Assembly: GCF_042466115.1 (NCBI RefSeq)
Contig: NZ_JAXHBQ010000001.1
Span: 868,001-932,000, forward strand
Direction: 5' to 3'
Length of the DNA stretch: 64,000 nucleotides
Source of the DNA: SW4 sp042466115
Lineage (GTDB): Bacteria; Pseudomonadota; Alphaproteobacteria; Rhodobacterales; Rhodobacteraceae
Made by a program: the position numbers and the translations under genes. The notes under the pieces are model-generated. The model searched no databases. It was given only the letters and a program-made list of their open reading frames with translations, and was not told where the DNA came from. Below, one piece after another: positions 15,496 through 24,002 of the stretch. Numbering within the stretch: position 1 is the first letter of the stretch; each line of letters starts with the position of its first letter.

Positions 15496-16691
15496 GGCGC
15501 GGCAGCCTGATAGACTGCGCTGACTTCGGCGCGGATGATCCGCGCGATCTGGGCGCAATCCTCAAGGCTAAAGGTCAGCGGCAGCCGCAGATCAATGATC
15601 CCCGCCAGCACACGGTCGCTGGCGGGCATTGGTGTGCTTGGGGCATAGCGCCAACTGTCATAGCGGCTGGTAAAACCCGCGGGTTCAGCCGCGCCAAACC
15701 ATTTCAATTCGACCCCGCGATGCAGGCAGCGCGCGATCACATCGCGCACGGCCCCGGCTGACCAATCCAGCAGCAGAAACTGAAAGGACGAAGCGACAAA
15801 GTGTTCCTTTGCGGGGCGGTCAATCAGGGTCAGCCCCGATGTGTCAGCCAGCCCCTGTTCCAGCACAGAGTAGCGCGCATTCCACTTCGCTGCCTGGTCG
15901 TCCAGACGGCGCAACTGCGGACGCAGGATCGCGGCGCGCAGGTTGTCCATCCGCCCCGACACATTGGGCATTTCGTATTTGATATCTTTGAAGGTTTCGG
16001 GCGGGGGCGCTGCGCGGTGACGTTCAAACAGCATATAGCTGCCAGACAACATGATCGCGCGCGCCATGCCTTCGGCGTCATCAGTGACCAGCAAGCCACC
16101 CTCGCCGGAATTGACGTGTTTGTAGGTCTGTGTGGAATAGCAGCCAAAGCGGCCATGCCGCCCGCTGGGCACCCCGTTCCATGATGCGCCCATGGTATGC
16201 GCGCAATCCTCGATCACCGTCACGCCAGCCGCGTTGCACATCGCCATAAGCGCATCCATGTCACAGATATGCCCGCGCATATGTGACAGCAACAACACCT
16301 GCGCCTGATCCAGCTTGGCGGCCAGATCATCCAGATCAATCACCAGATCGGTCGTCACCCCCACAAACACAGGCACCGCGCCAAGGCTGGCAATCGCGCC
16401 CGGAACAGGGGCCAGCGTAAAGGCATTGGTCAGAACGTGATCGCCTGCTTTGACACCACAGGCACGCATGGCCGTGGTCATCGCATAGCCGCCCGATGCC
16501 ACCGCAAGGCAGTATTTCGCCCCGACCTGCGCGGCGAATTCTTCTTCCAGCAGCGCAGCCTCGGCGACCTCCCCCGCAACGGTGTTATAACGGTGCAAAC
16601 GTCCGCTTTGCATCACGGCCAGTGCGGCGGCGATCGCCTCGTCCGGGATCGGTTCCTGCTGGGTGAAGCTGCCTTTGAAAATCTCGCTCAT
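15492..16691 (-). CDS. DegT/DnrJ/EryC1-family PLP aminotransferase
   Basis: 399 residues. This family makes amino-sugars and related compounds by transamination at a sugar C3 or C4. The aspartate that contacts the PLP ring nitrogen is in VIEDCAHTMGA (D162), and the PLP lysine is in QTYKHVNSGEGG (K191). The VPVFVGVTTDLVIDLDDLAAKL segment is typical. The start is the ATG at 16691; a longer open frame upstream has no support. No other sugar-nucleotide genes are adjacent, so the substrate is unknown. It converges on the RTX gene with stop codons overlapping by 4 bp. Glycosylation of that protein is conceivable but unsupported. Confidence 0.88.
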   Translation of the reverse strand: MSEIFKGSFTQQEPIPDEAIAAALAVMQSGRLHRYNTVAGEVAEAALLEEEFAAQVGAKYCLAVASGGYAMTTAMRACGVKAGDHVLTNAFTLAPVPGAIASLGAVPVFVGVTTDLVIDLDDLAAKLDQAQVLLLSHMRGHICDMDALMAMCNAAGVTVIEDCAHTMGASWNGVPSGRHGRFGCYSTQTYKHVNSGEGGLLVTDDAEGMARAIMLSGSYMLFERHRAAPPPETFKDIKYEMPNVSGRMDNLRAAILRPQLRRLDDQAAKWNARYSVLEQGLADTSGLTLIDRPAKEHFVASSFQFLLLDWSAGAVRDVIARCLHRGVELKWFGAAEPAGFTSRYDSWRYAPSTPMPASDRVLAGIIDLRLPLTFSLEDCAQIARIIRAEVSAVYQAAAP

Positions 16692-16784
16692 GGCGCAACA
16701 TTGCGGCGGGCTTTGGCGCGCGTCAATGGCTGCGATGTCGCAAACGAACATGCGCGCAGGCATGGGCGTGGCAAGGCTGGCCAT

Positions 16785-18093
16785 ATGACACCGCTTGACC
16801 TGATCCACGACCTGCACTGGGCCGCCCTGCCCGCCCCCGTGCAGGCACAAACCAAACTGGCGCTGCGCGACCTGATCGGCGTGGCCGCAGGGGGCATGGG
16901 CACGCGCCTGTCAGCCATGATCCGCGCCCATGCCGCCGACCAGTTCGGCGGCGCTCAACCGATGCTGTTTGATACCCGCAGCGCCAGCGCGGCGGGTGTG
17001 GCCCTGGCCACAGGCATGACGATTGACGCATTGGACGGACACGACGGGTTCAATCCCTCCAAGGGGCATATCGGTTGCCCCCTGTTCGCCGCGATGCTGC
17101 CCGTGGCGCATGAATGTGGCACGTCAGGGCAGGAATTCCTCGCAACCCTTGCCATGGGCTATGAATTCGGTGCGCGCGCCGCCATCGCGCAGCACGCCAC
17201 CTGCGCCGATTATCATACATCGGGCAGTTGGGGTGCGGTTACGGCGACGGCGGCCTGCGCGCGCCTGATGGGGCTGACGCGCGACCAGACGCGCCACGCG
17301 CTGGGGATCGCCGAATACCACGGGCCGCGCAGCCAGATGATGCGCTGCATTGATCACCCCACCATGGTCAAGGACGGGTCAGGCTGGGGCGCGATGGCGG
17401 GAGTTCTCGGCGGCATATCTTGCCAAAAGCGGCTTTACCGGCGCGCCTGCCATCACGGTCGAGGACGCGCCGCAATACTGGGCCGATATCGGCACGCGCT
17501 GGTACGGGCTGGAACAATACTACAAACCCTACCCCGTCTGCCGCTGGGCGCAGGCCCCGATTGAAGGCGTCTTGGCCCTGCGCCGCGCCCATGGATTGAA
17601 TGCCTCCGACGTCACGCGCATCACCGTCGAGACGTTTCACGAGGCGGTGCGCCTTGCCACGGCAACCCCGCAAACCACTGAAGATGCACAGTATTCCACG
17701 TCATTCCCCTGCGCCGTGGCACTGGTGCGCGGCGACGTCACGCCCGCAGACATTACCGATGATGCGCTGTGCGATCCCGAAATCCTGCGCCTGTCACAAA
17801 CATTGGTCATGACCGAAGATACCGCCGCCAACGCCGCGTTCCCCAACACCCGCCTTGCGCGGGTGACGCTGGAATTGGCGGACGGGCGCGCGGTGCAAAG
17901 CGATTGGATGCAACCGCGCTGGGACCACACCGCGCCGCCCACACCCGATGAACTGGCTGCGAAGTTTCACACCTACGCTGGTCCCGTTCTGGGGGATGCG
18001 CGAACATCGGCGATTGATGCGGCGATCAGCGCGCTTGATACTGCGCCGCTGATCGCCCTGACTGATCTGTTGTTTCAGCCAATCAAACCCTGA
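16785..18093 (+). pseudogene. MmgE/PrpD-family gene broken by a +1 frameshift
   Basis: This family includes 2-methylcitrate dehydratase and cis-aconitate decarboxylase. The first part starts ATG 16785 (MTPLDLIHDLHWAALPAP) and reads through DGHDGFNPSKGHIGCPL and HPTMVKDGSGWGAMAGV to about 17405. The remainder continues in the next frame from SAAYLAKSGFTGAPAITVED to the stop at 18093. One extra base around 17404-17408 (GTTCTCGG) accounts for the break; removing the C at 17406 restores a 435-residue protein of normal family size. No other damage is visible, so it is a very recent mutation or a sequencing error. It lies next to the DegT-type aminotransferase and overlaps the HAD gene by 19 bp. 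Confidence 0.85.
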
Positions 18094-18737
18094 ACCATCG
18101 CGGGCAAGTCCCTGAAATGATCCAGCAAACCGTCCGGTTTCATCGCGATCACATCCGCCTTGGCAGGGCCGAACGTGACCAGAACTGACGGCACACCGGC
18201 ATTGCGCGCGGTGCTGTGATCCGTCGCCGTGTCGCCAATCAAACAGCAGCGGGATACATCACCCCCGGCACGGCGCACCGCCTCGAACAGATGTTCGGGA
18301 TCGGGCTTGCGCACTGACAACGTATCCGCCCCGATGAGCGAGGCGAACGCACCGCGCGCGCCCAGGCGCCGCAACAGGGTATCGGCCAGCCCTTCGGGTT
18401 TATTCGTTGCAATTCCAACGGCATAGCCATTTTCCCGCAGGGTTTCCACGGCCTCCATCGCGCCATCATAAAGGACGGTGTGCCTGTCGATATCACGGCT
18501 ATATGCGTCCAGCAGCAGCGGATACTGGCGCAGGATTTCATCCTCGCCAAATCCGTCCACGCGCGAAAACCCCAAGGTCAGCATCGCCCGCCCGCCCTTT
18601 AGCGCTGTGCCCGCATCCACCACCGGATCAAGCAAATCGCCCAGGCCCAGTCCGCGAAAGCAACTGTTGGCCGCCGCAATCAGATCGCCGCTTGTATCGG
18701 CCAATGTGCCGTCCAGATCGAAAATGACGGTGCGCAT
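18075..18737 (-). CDS. gph: HAD-superfamily phosphatase, phosphoglycolate phosphatase-like
   Basis: This 220-residue hydrolase probably dephosphorylates 2-phosphoglycolate or another small phosphate ester. All four HAD motifs are present: FDLDGTLADT with the nucleophile aspartate at the N-terminus, the threonine in GIATNKPEG, the lysine in VRKPDPEH and GDTATDHSTA. A helical cap (type C1) lies between motifs I and II. The ATG at 18737 has GGAGG six bases upstream; a GTG at 18761 would add eight residues. It is divergent from glmU and convergent with the MmgE/PrpD gene. The exact substrate is not shown by sequence. Confidence 0.83.
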   Translation of the reverse strand: MRTVIFDLDGTLADTSGDLIAAANSCFRGLGLGDLLDPVVDAGTALKGGRAMLTLGFSRVDGFGEDEILRQYPLLLDAYSRDIDRHTVLYDGAMEAVETLRENGYAVGIATNKPEGLADTLLRRLGARGAFASLIGADTLSVRKPDPEHLFEAVRRAGGDVSRCCLIGDTATDHSTARNAGVPSVLVTFGPAKADVIAMKPDGLLDHFRDLPAMVQGLIG

Positions 18738-18858
18738 CGGCCCCTCCGTTTGCGGTTTCACGCCATCTGTAACGATGCGTCACCTGATGTGAAGCCCTAA
18801 CCCTTGCGTTGATACGGTGCCACGTTAGAAGGGGCGCAAAGAACTTGAGGGAAATGGC

Positions 18859-20211
18859 ATGGCAACGGCACTGATTATCCTTGCAGCAGGCATGGGCACG
18901 CGCATGAACAGCGAAATGCCCAAGGTGCTGCACCAGATCGCGGGCGCGCCGATGCTGATCCACGCAATGAAATCGGGCGCGAGCCTTGAACCCGACCGCA
19001 CGGTCATCGTGGCAGGCCATGGGGCCGAGGCCGTTGGCAAAGCCGCCCAAGGCTGGGACGCGCGCGCCGAGGTGGTCTTGCAGGCCGAGCAGCTGGGCAC
19101 GGGCCATGGCGTGGCACAGGCCCGCAGCGCACTGGCGGACTTCGCGGGCGATGCGATTGTCCTTTATGGTGACACACCGTTCATCCGCCCCGAAACCCTG
19201 ACAGCAATGGCCGCCGCGCGGCAGTTTCACGACGTGGTCGTGCTGGGGTTTGATGCGGCTGATCCGGGGCGCTACGGGCGGCTTGTGACAGCAGGCGATA
19301 CACTGGAAAAAATCGTCGAGTTCAAAGAAGCAGCGGATGAAGAACGCGCCATAAGCCTTTGTAACAGCGGCGTTGTTGCAGCCGATGCCGCCACGTTGTT
19401 TGAACTGGTCGCCTTGGTGAAAAACGACAATGCCGCCGGTGAATACTACCTCACCGATATCGTTGAAATCGCGCGGGCGCGCGGGCTGTCTGCGACCGTC
19501 GTGCGCTGTGACGAGGCCGAAACCATGGGCATCAATTCGCGCGCCGAACTGGCCGTGGCCGAAGGCGCGTTTCAATCCGCGCGCCGGGCCGAGGTGCTGG
19601 CCGATGGTGTGACCTTGCAGGCCCCTGAAACTGTCTATTTCGCCCATGACACCGTGATCGGGCGCGATGCCGTGATCGAACCGAACGTGGTGTTCGGCCC
19701 CGGTGTAACGATCGAAAGCGGCGCGACGATCCGCGCCTTTTCGCACCTTGAAGGTTGCCATGTCAGCCGCGATGCGGTGGTTGGCCCTTATGCCCGCCTG
19801 CGCCCCGGCACGGAACTGGCCGATGGCGTGAAAATCGGCAACTTTGTTGAAGTGAAAAACGCGCAGATTGCTGAAGGCGCCAAGGTCAATCACCTGTCCT
19901 ATATCGGTGATGCGACCGTGGGTGCCGCGACGAATATCGGCGCGGGCACCATCACCTGCAACTATGACGGCGTGTTCAAGCACCGCACGGACATCGGCGC
20001 ACGGGTGTTTGTGGGGTCCAACACGATGCTGGTGGCGCCTGTCAAACTGGGCGACGATTCCATGACCGCCAGCGGATCCGTGATCACCCGCGACGTGCCC
20101 GCCGAGGCGATGGCCCTGTCGCGCACGCCGCAAGAAACCCGGCAAGGCCTCGCCAAGCGAATGTTCGAAAAGTTAAATTCCAAGAAGGCGAAAGCCGCTA
20201 AAGGAGCCTGA
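18859..20211 (+). CDS. glmU: Bifunctional GlcN-1-P acetyltransferase / UDP-GlcNAc pyrophosphorylase
   Basis: This cytoplasmic enzyme makes UDP-N-acetylglucosamine for peptidoglycan and lipid A. The N-terminal uridyltransferase domain (residues 1-230) has the nucleotide loop LAAGMGTRMNS and VLYGDTPFI. The C-terminal half (about 250-435) is a left-handed beta-helix of hexapeptide repeats, with the acetyltransferase region VNHLSYIGDATVG and NIGAGTITCNYDG. Length is 450 residues. GAGGG lies just before the ATG. It is followed by glmS with only 2 bp between stop and start, so two consecutive amino-sugar steps are co-expressed. Confidence 0.97.
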   Translation: MATALIILAAGMGTRMNSEMPKVLHQIAGAPMLIHAMKSGASLEPDRTVIVAGHGAEAVGKAAQGWDARAEVVLQAEQLGTGHGVAQARSALADFAGDAIVLYGDTPFIRPETLTAMAAARQFHDVVVLGFDAADPGRYGRLVTAGDTLEKIVEFKEAADEERAISLCNSGVVAADAATLFELVALVKNDNAAGEYYLTDIVEIARARGLSATVVRCDEAETMGINSRAELAVAEGAFQSARRAEVLADGVTLQAPETVYFAHDTVIGRDAVIEPNVVFGPGVTIESGATIRAFSHLEGCHVSRDAVVGPYARLRPGTELADGVKIGNFVEVKNAQIAEGAKVNHLSYIGDATVGAATNIGAGTITCNYDGVFKHRTDIGARVFVGSNTMLVAPVKLGDDSMTASGSVITRDVPAEAMALSRTPQETRQGLAKRMFEKLNSKKAKAAKGA

Positions 20212-20213
20212 AA

Positions 20214-22034
20214 ATGTGTGGTATTGTAGGTGTCTTGGGTAATCACGAGGCAGGCCCAATTCTGGTTGAGGCGCTGAAACGGCTGGAATATCGCGGCTAT
20301 GACAGCGCCGGAATTGCCACTGTGCAAGACGGCCACCTTGATCGTCGCCGCGCTGTGGGCAAGCTGGTGAACCTGCAGGATGCGCTGGTCTATGATCCGC
20401 TGGCGGGCAAATCGGGTATCGGCCACACCCGCTGGGCCACGCACGGCGCACCCAACGTCAACAACGCCCACCCGCATCAGGCGGGCAAGGTCGCTGTCGT
20501 CCATAACGGGATCATCGAAAATTTCCGTGAACTGCGCGCCGAACTGGCCGAAAAGGGGATCACACACGGCACGGACACCGATACCGAAACTGTCGCCCTT
20601 CTGGCACAATCCTATATGGATCAAGGGCTTGCCCCCCGTGACGCCGCCGAACAAACCATTGCGCGCCTTGAAGGGGCTTATGCGTTGTGTTTCCTGTTTG
20701 ATGGCGAAGACGACCTGCTGATCGCGGCGCGCAAAGGGTCTCCGCTGGCCATCGGCCATGGGGATGGCGAAATGTTCGTCGGGTCGGACGCCATCGCGCT
20801 GGCACCGATGACCGACCGGATCACCTATCTTGACGAAGGCGATTGGGCCGTTGTCACCCGCAATTCCGTGGAAATCCGCGATGCGGCGGGGCAATTGGCC
20901 AACCGCGACATGCGTGTGATCCAGATCGACACGGCAATGATCGACAAGGGCGGCCACAAACACTTCATGGCCAAGGAAATTGCCGAACAACCCACCGTTC
21001 TGACCGGCGCGTTGCGTCATTATCTGGCCGAGGATGGCAGCGTGACCCTGCCCGAACCCGGCCTTGATTTCACGCAGATTGACCGTCTGACCATGGTCGC
21101 CTGCGGCACGGCGTTCTATGCCTGCCTCACCGCGAAATACTGGTTTGAACAGCTGGCGGGCATCCCAGTCGAGGTCGATGTGGCATCGGAGTTCCGCTAC
21201 CGCGAACCGCCGATCACCAAAGGCACAGTCGCCCTGTTTGTCAGCCAGTCGGGCGAAACGGCAGACACATTGGCGGCCCTGCGCTACTGCGCGGGCAAGG
21301 CGGAAAAGATTGTCAGTGTGGTCAATGTCCCCGAAAGTTCGATCGCGCGCGAAAGCGATTTGCCCCTGCCAATTCTGGCCGGTGCGGAAATCGGCGTGGC
21401 CTCGACCAAGGCGTTTACCTGCCAGTTGACGGTGCTGGCGATGATGGCGATCAAGGCGGCAACCGACCGTGAGCGGATCGACGCGGCCACGGCCACGCAG
21501 ATGGCGGACAACCTGCGCGCAATGCCCGGCCTGATGAACGCCGCCCTGGGGATCGAGGCGCGCAGCCAGTCCATTTCGCGCAAGCTGGCCGAGGCCCGTG
21601 ATATCCTGTTTCTGGGCCGCGGCCCGATGTATCCGCTTGCCCTTGAAGGCGCGCTTAAACTTAAGGAAATCAGCTATATACACGCCGAAGCTTATGCATC
21701 AGGTGAACTGAAGCACGGCCCCATCGCGCTGGTTGATGAACATGTTCCCGTCATCGTCATGGCCCCGCGCGACGCCCTGTTCGACAAGACCATCAGCAAC
21801 ATGCAAGAGGTCATGGCGCGCGGTGGGCAGGTCTTGCTGATCACCGACAAAAAGGGGGCCACCGAGGCCGGAGATGGCGTTTGGGAGACCATCATCATGC
21901 CCGAAGTCGATCCGTTCCTTGCCCCGATCCTTTACGCGATCCCGGCGCAATTGCTGGCCTATCATACGGCTGTCGCCAAGGGCACGGATGTGGATCAGCC
22001 GCGCAATCTGGCCAAATCGGTTACTGTCGAATGA
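20214..22034 (+). CDS. glmS: Glucosamine-6-phosphate synthase (isomerizing)
   Basis: This enzyme makes glucosamine-6-phosphate from fructose-6-phosphate and glutamine. Cys2 (MCGIVGVLG) is the N-terminal glutaminase nucleophile, with GHTRWATHG and NGIIENF following. The two SIS sugar-isomerase domains show ACGTAFYA, SQSGETADT, STKAFTCQ and EGALKLKEISYIHAEAY, and the protein ends NLAKSVTVE as usual. 606 residues is normal. There is no leader long enough for a glmS ribozyme, which is expected since those occur mainly in Gram-positive bacteria. The stop overlaps the start of the next gene (ATGA). Confidence 0.97.
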   Translation: MCGIVGVLGNHEAGPILVEALKRLEYRGYDSAGIATVQDGHLDRRRAVGKLVNLQDALVYDPLAGKSGIGHTRWATHGAPNVNNAHPHQAGKVAVVHNGIIENFRELRAELAEKGITHGTDTDTETVALLAQSYMDQGLAPRDAAEQTIARLEGAYALCFLFDGEDDLLIAARKGSPLAIGHGDGEMFVGSDAIALAPMTDRITYLDEGDWAVVTRNSVEIRDAAGQLANRDMRVIQIDTAMIDKGGHKHFMAKEIAEQPTVLTGALRHYLAEDGSVTLPEPGLDFTQIDRLTMVACGTAFYACLTAKYWFEQLAGIPVEVDVASEFRYREPPITKGTVALFVSQSGETADTLAALRYCAGKAEKIVSVVNVPESSIARESDLPLPILAGAEIGVASTKAFTCQLTVLAMMAIKAATDRERIDAATATQMADNLRAMPGLMNAALGIEARSQSISRKLAEARDILFLGRGPMYPLALEGALKLKEISYIHAEAYASGELKHGPIALVDEHVPVIVMAPRDALFDKTISNMQEVMARGGQVLLITDKKGATEAGDGVWETIIMPEVDPFLAPILYAIPAQLLAYHTAVAKGTDVDQPRNLAKSVTVE

Positions 22035-22600
22035 CATGGCCCGCCCCTGTCACGTTGTCGGGCGAACATGTGATCCTTGCGCCCCTGTCGCAAGATCACG
22101 CATCCGCATTGGCCCGCGCGGCGGCCGATCTGGGGCCGCTTTGGTACACGAGTATCCCCGCGCCTGACGGGATGACAGCCGAGATTGATCGCCGGTTGTC
22201 CCTGACCAATATGCAGCCCTTTACGGTGATGACGCCCGATGGCACGCCCGTGGGCATGACGACCTATATGAACACGGACGCCGTGAACAAGCGGGTCGAA
22301 ATCGGATCAACGTGGCTGGGGCCAAGCGTGCAGCGCACGCCGCTCAATACCGAGGCAAAGCTGCTGTTGCTGGGCCATGCGTTCGATCATCTGGCGTGTA
22401 TCGCCGTTGAATTTCGCACGCATCGCCTGAACACCCAGTCGCGCCGCGCGATAGAACGCCTTGGCGCGCAGTTCGATGGGATTCTGCGCGCGCATATGGT
22501 GCTGGCCAACGGCACGATCCGCGACACGGCCGTCTATTCGATCACCGCGCCCGAATGGCCCGTGGTCAAGGCGCATCTGACCCACCAGTTATCCCGTTGA
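22031..22600 (+). CDS. GNAT-family N-acetyltransferase (RimJ/RimL type)
   Basis: 189 residues. The pattern (MTWPAPVTLSGEHVILAPL at the start, GMTTYMNTDAVNKRVEIGST in the middle, VEFRTHRLNTQSRRAIERLG near the acetyl-CoA site) is that of GNAT enzymes related to RimJ/RimL, which acetylate protein N-termini or small amines. The substrate is unknown. The ATG at 22031 overlaps the glmS stop codon (ATGA), so it is co-translated with the amino-sugar genes. Confidence 0.85.
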   Translation: MTWPAPVTLSGEHVILAPLSQDHASALARAAADLGPLWYTSIPAPDGMTAEIDRRLSLTNMQPFTVMTPDGTPVGMTTYMNTDAVNKRVEIGSTWLGPSVQRTPLNTEAKLLLLGHAFDHLACIAVEFRTHRLNTQSRRAIERLGAQFDGILRAHMVLANGTIRDTAVYSITAPEWPVVKAHLTHQLSR

Positions 22601-23280
22601 CACCAGAAGCCGCCCTTGATCAGTTGCGCACGACCGCGGATGCGGGCAAGGCCGTTGAAATGGCGCGGTATCACAAGGCCGACCGCCCCTATCTGGGCGT
22701 TGCCAACCCGGCGATTGATGCGGCTGTGAAAGACTGGCGCGCCGCGCTGGACGCCCCCGCCCGCGTGGCACTGGCCGATGGGTTATGGCGCAGCAATATC
22801 CACGAGGCCCGCATTGCTGCCGCCAAACTGCTGACCCAGGCGCGCATCCGCCCTGATGACAGCGCCGCGTGGAATTTGATCACCGCGTGGGTGCCGGATT
22901 TTGATGCTTGGGCTGTCGCGGATCATGCCAGCATCGCAGGGCAGAAACGTCTGGTCTGGCAGCCGGAACGGGTGCAGGAACTGGTCACCTGGACAACATC
23001 GGATCACATGTGGACACGCCGCGCCGCGCTGGTGATGACCCTGCCCTGGACCAAACAGAACAACCCCAAGCCGGATGAAATTGCCATTCGTGAACAGGTG
23101 CTTGGCTGGGTGGCGGGCTATGTGGACGATCCTGAATGGTTCATCCAGAAGGCCGTGGCGTGGTGGCTGCGCGACCTGTCAAAACACGATCCTGATCGCG
23201 TGCGCGGATTTCTTGAGCAATACGGCGCGCGCATGAAACCCTTTGCCCGCAAAGAGGCCGCGCGCAAGCTGGATGTCTGA
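22597..23280 (+). CDS. AlkD-like DNA alkylation repair protein
   Basis: About 227 residues, all helical, with the HEAT-like repeats of the AlkC/AlkD DNA glycosylase group: GLWRSNIHEARIAAAKLLTQ, then TWTTSDHMWTRRAALVMTLP, then DPEWFIQKAVAWWLRDLSKH. AlkD enzymes remove bulky cationic bases such as N7-methylguanine. The start is uncertain: TTG at 22597 overlaps the previous stop codon (TTGA) and gives MTPEAALDQL, while an in-frame ATG at 22555 would overlap the GNAT gene by 46 bp. It ends the glmU-glmS operon. Confidence 0.8.
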   Translation: MTPEAALDQLRTTADAGKAVEMARYHKADRPYLGVANPAIDAAVKDWRAALDAPARVALADGLWRSNIHEARIAAAKLLTQARIRPDDSAAWNLITAWVPDFDAWAVADHASIAGQKRLVWQPERVQELVTWTTSDHMWTRRAALVMTLPWTKQNNPKPDEIAIREQVLGWVAGYVDDPEWFIQKAVAWWLRDLSKHDPDRVRGFLEQYGARMKPFARKEAARKLDV

Positions 23281-23369
23281 TATCGGCGGATATTCGTGCG
23301 GTGCCGAGTTTCCTCTCGCACGGCGCGGCGAGAACCAGTAGCTTGGGGGAAAACAGGATTGCCTCGCAC

Positions 23370-24002
23370 ATGATCAACGTCACCGCACAAGTGAACGAAA
23401 TTGCTGAACGCGTCCACGACATGCGCGCGGGCAAAACCCGCTTGATGGTTGCCATTTGCGGCGCGCCCGCCAGCGGGAAATCCACCCTTGCCGCCGAGGT
23501 CGCGCGCCGTCTGACAGGGCAGAAATGCAGCGCCGCTGTGGTGCCGATGGACGGGTTCCATCTGGATAACGCCATCTTGCAAACGCGCGGTATTTTGGCC
23601 CGCAAGGGCGCGCCCGAAACCTTTGACGGGAACGGTTTCGTGCATATGGTCAATCGGTTGCGCGGCGGCGGGGATGTGGCCATCCCGGTGTTTGACCGCG
23701 CCCGTGACATTGCAATTGCCGGTGCCGAAATTGTGCCGCACGACTGTCAGGTCATTCTCGCCGAAGGGAACTACCTGTTGATGGAAACATCGCCGTGGGA
23801 CCAGTTGCAACCGCTGTGGGATCTGACGGTGATGCTTGATGTGCCAATCGCCGATTTGCGTGCGCGCCTGATCCAGCGCTGGTTGTCACATGGCCTAAGC
23901 AGCCCTGCCGCCAAACGGCGCGCCGAAAGCAACGATATCCCCAATGCGCAGGCCGTGATCGACCATTCGCGTCCGGCTGATATCATCCTGAACCGCGCCT
24001 AG
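23370..24002 (+). CDS. P-loop nucleoside/sugar kinase family protein
   Basis: 210 residues from the ATG at 23370. The Walker A motif GAPASGKST is near residue 31, followed by the PMDGFHLDN segment typical of uridine-kinase, phosphoribulokinase and pantothenate-kinase-like proteins, and later LAEGNYLLM. In rhizobia a relative acts as a fructose kinase beside a sugar transporter; here it converges on a TRAP operon with stop codons sharing a CTAG. Its substrate is not known. A GTG at 23301 would add 23 residues of non-conserved sequence and is less likely. Confidence 0.8.
   Translation: MINVTAQVNEIAERVHDMRAGKTRLMVAICGAPASGKSTLAAEVARRLTGQKCSAAVVPMDGFHLDNAILQTRGILARKGAPETFDGNGFVHMVNRLRGGGDVAIPVFDRARDIAIAGAEIVPHDCQVILAEGNYLLMETSPWDQLQPLWDLTVMLDVPIADLRARLIQRWLSHGLSSPAAKRRAESNDIPNAQAVIDHSRPADIILNRA

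Noticed and set aside
14317..15558. Long open frames on the minus strand under the RTX gene (178 and 214 residues)
   Set aside because: They are the antisense of the 27-bp repeats, which keep all frames open; they show no family pattern and no ribosome site.
17404..17410. Programmed frameshifting in the MmgE/PrpD gene
   Set aside because: No slippery heptamer or following strong stem was seen, and this family is not known to use it.
18628..20145. 505-residue minus-strand frame opposite glmU
   Set aside because: glmU and its motifs are certain on the plus strand; the antisense frame reflects third-position G/C bias.
20214..20300. glmS ribozyme upstream of glmS
   Set aside because: Only 2 bp separate the glmU stop and glmS start, and no ribozyme core is visible.
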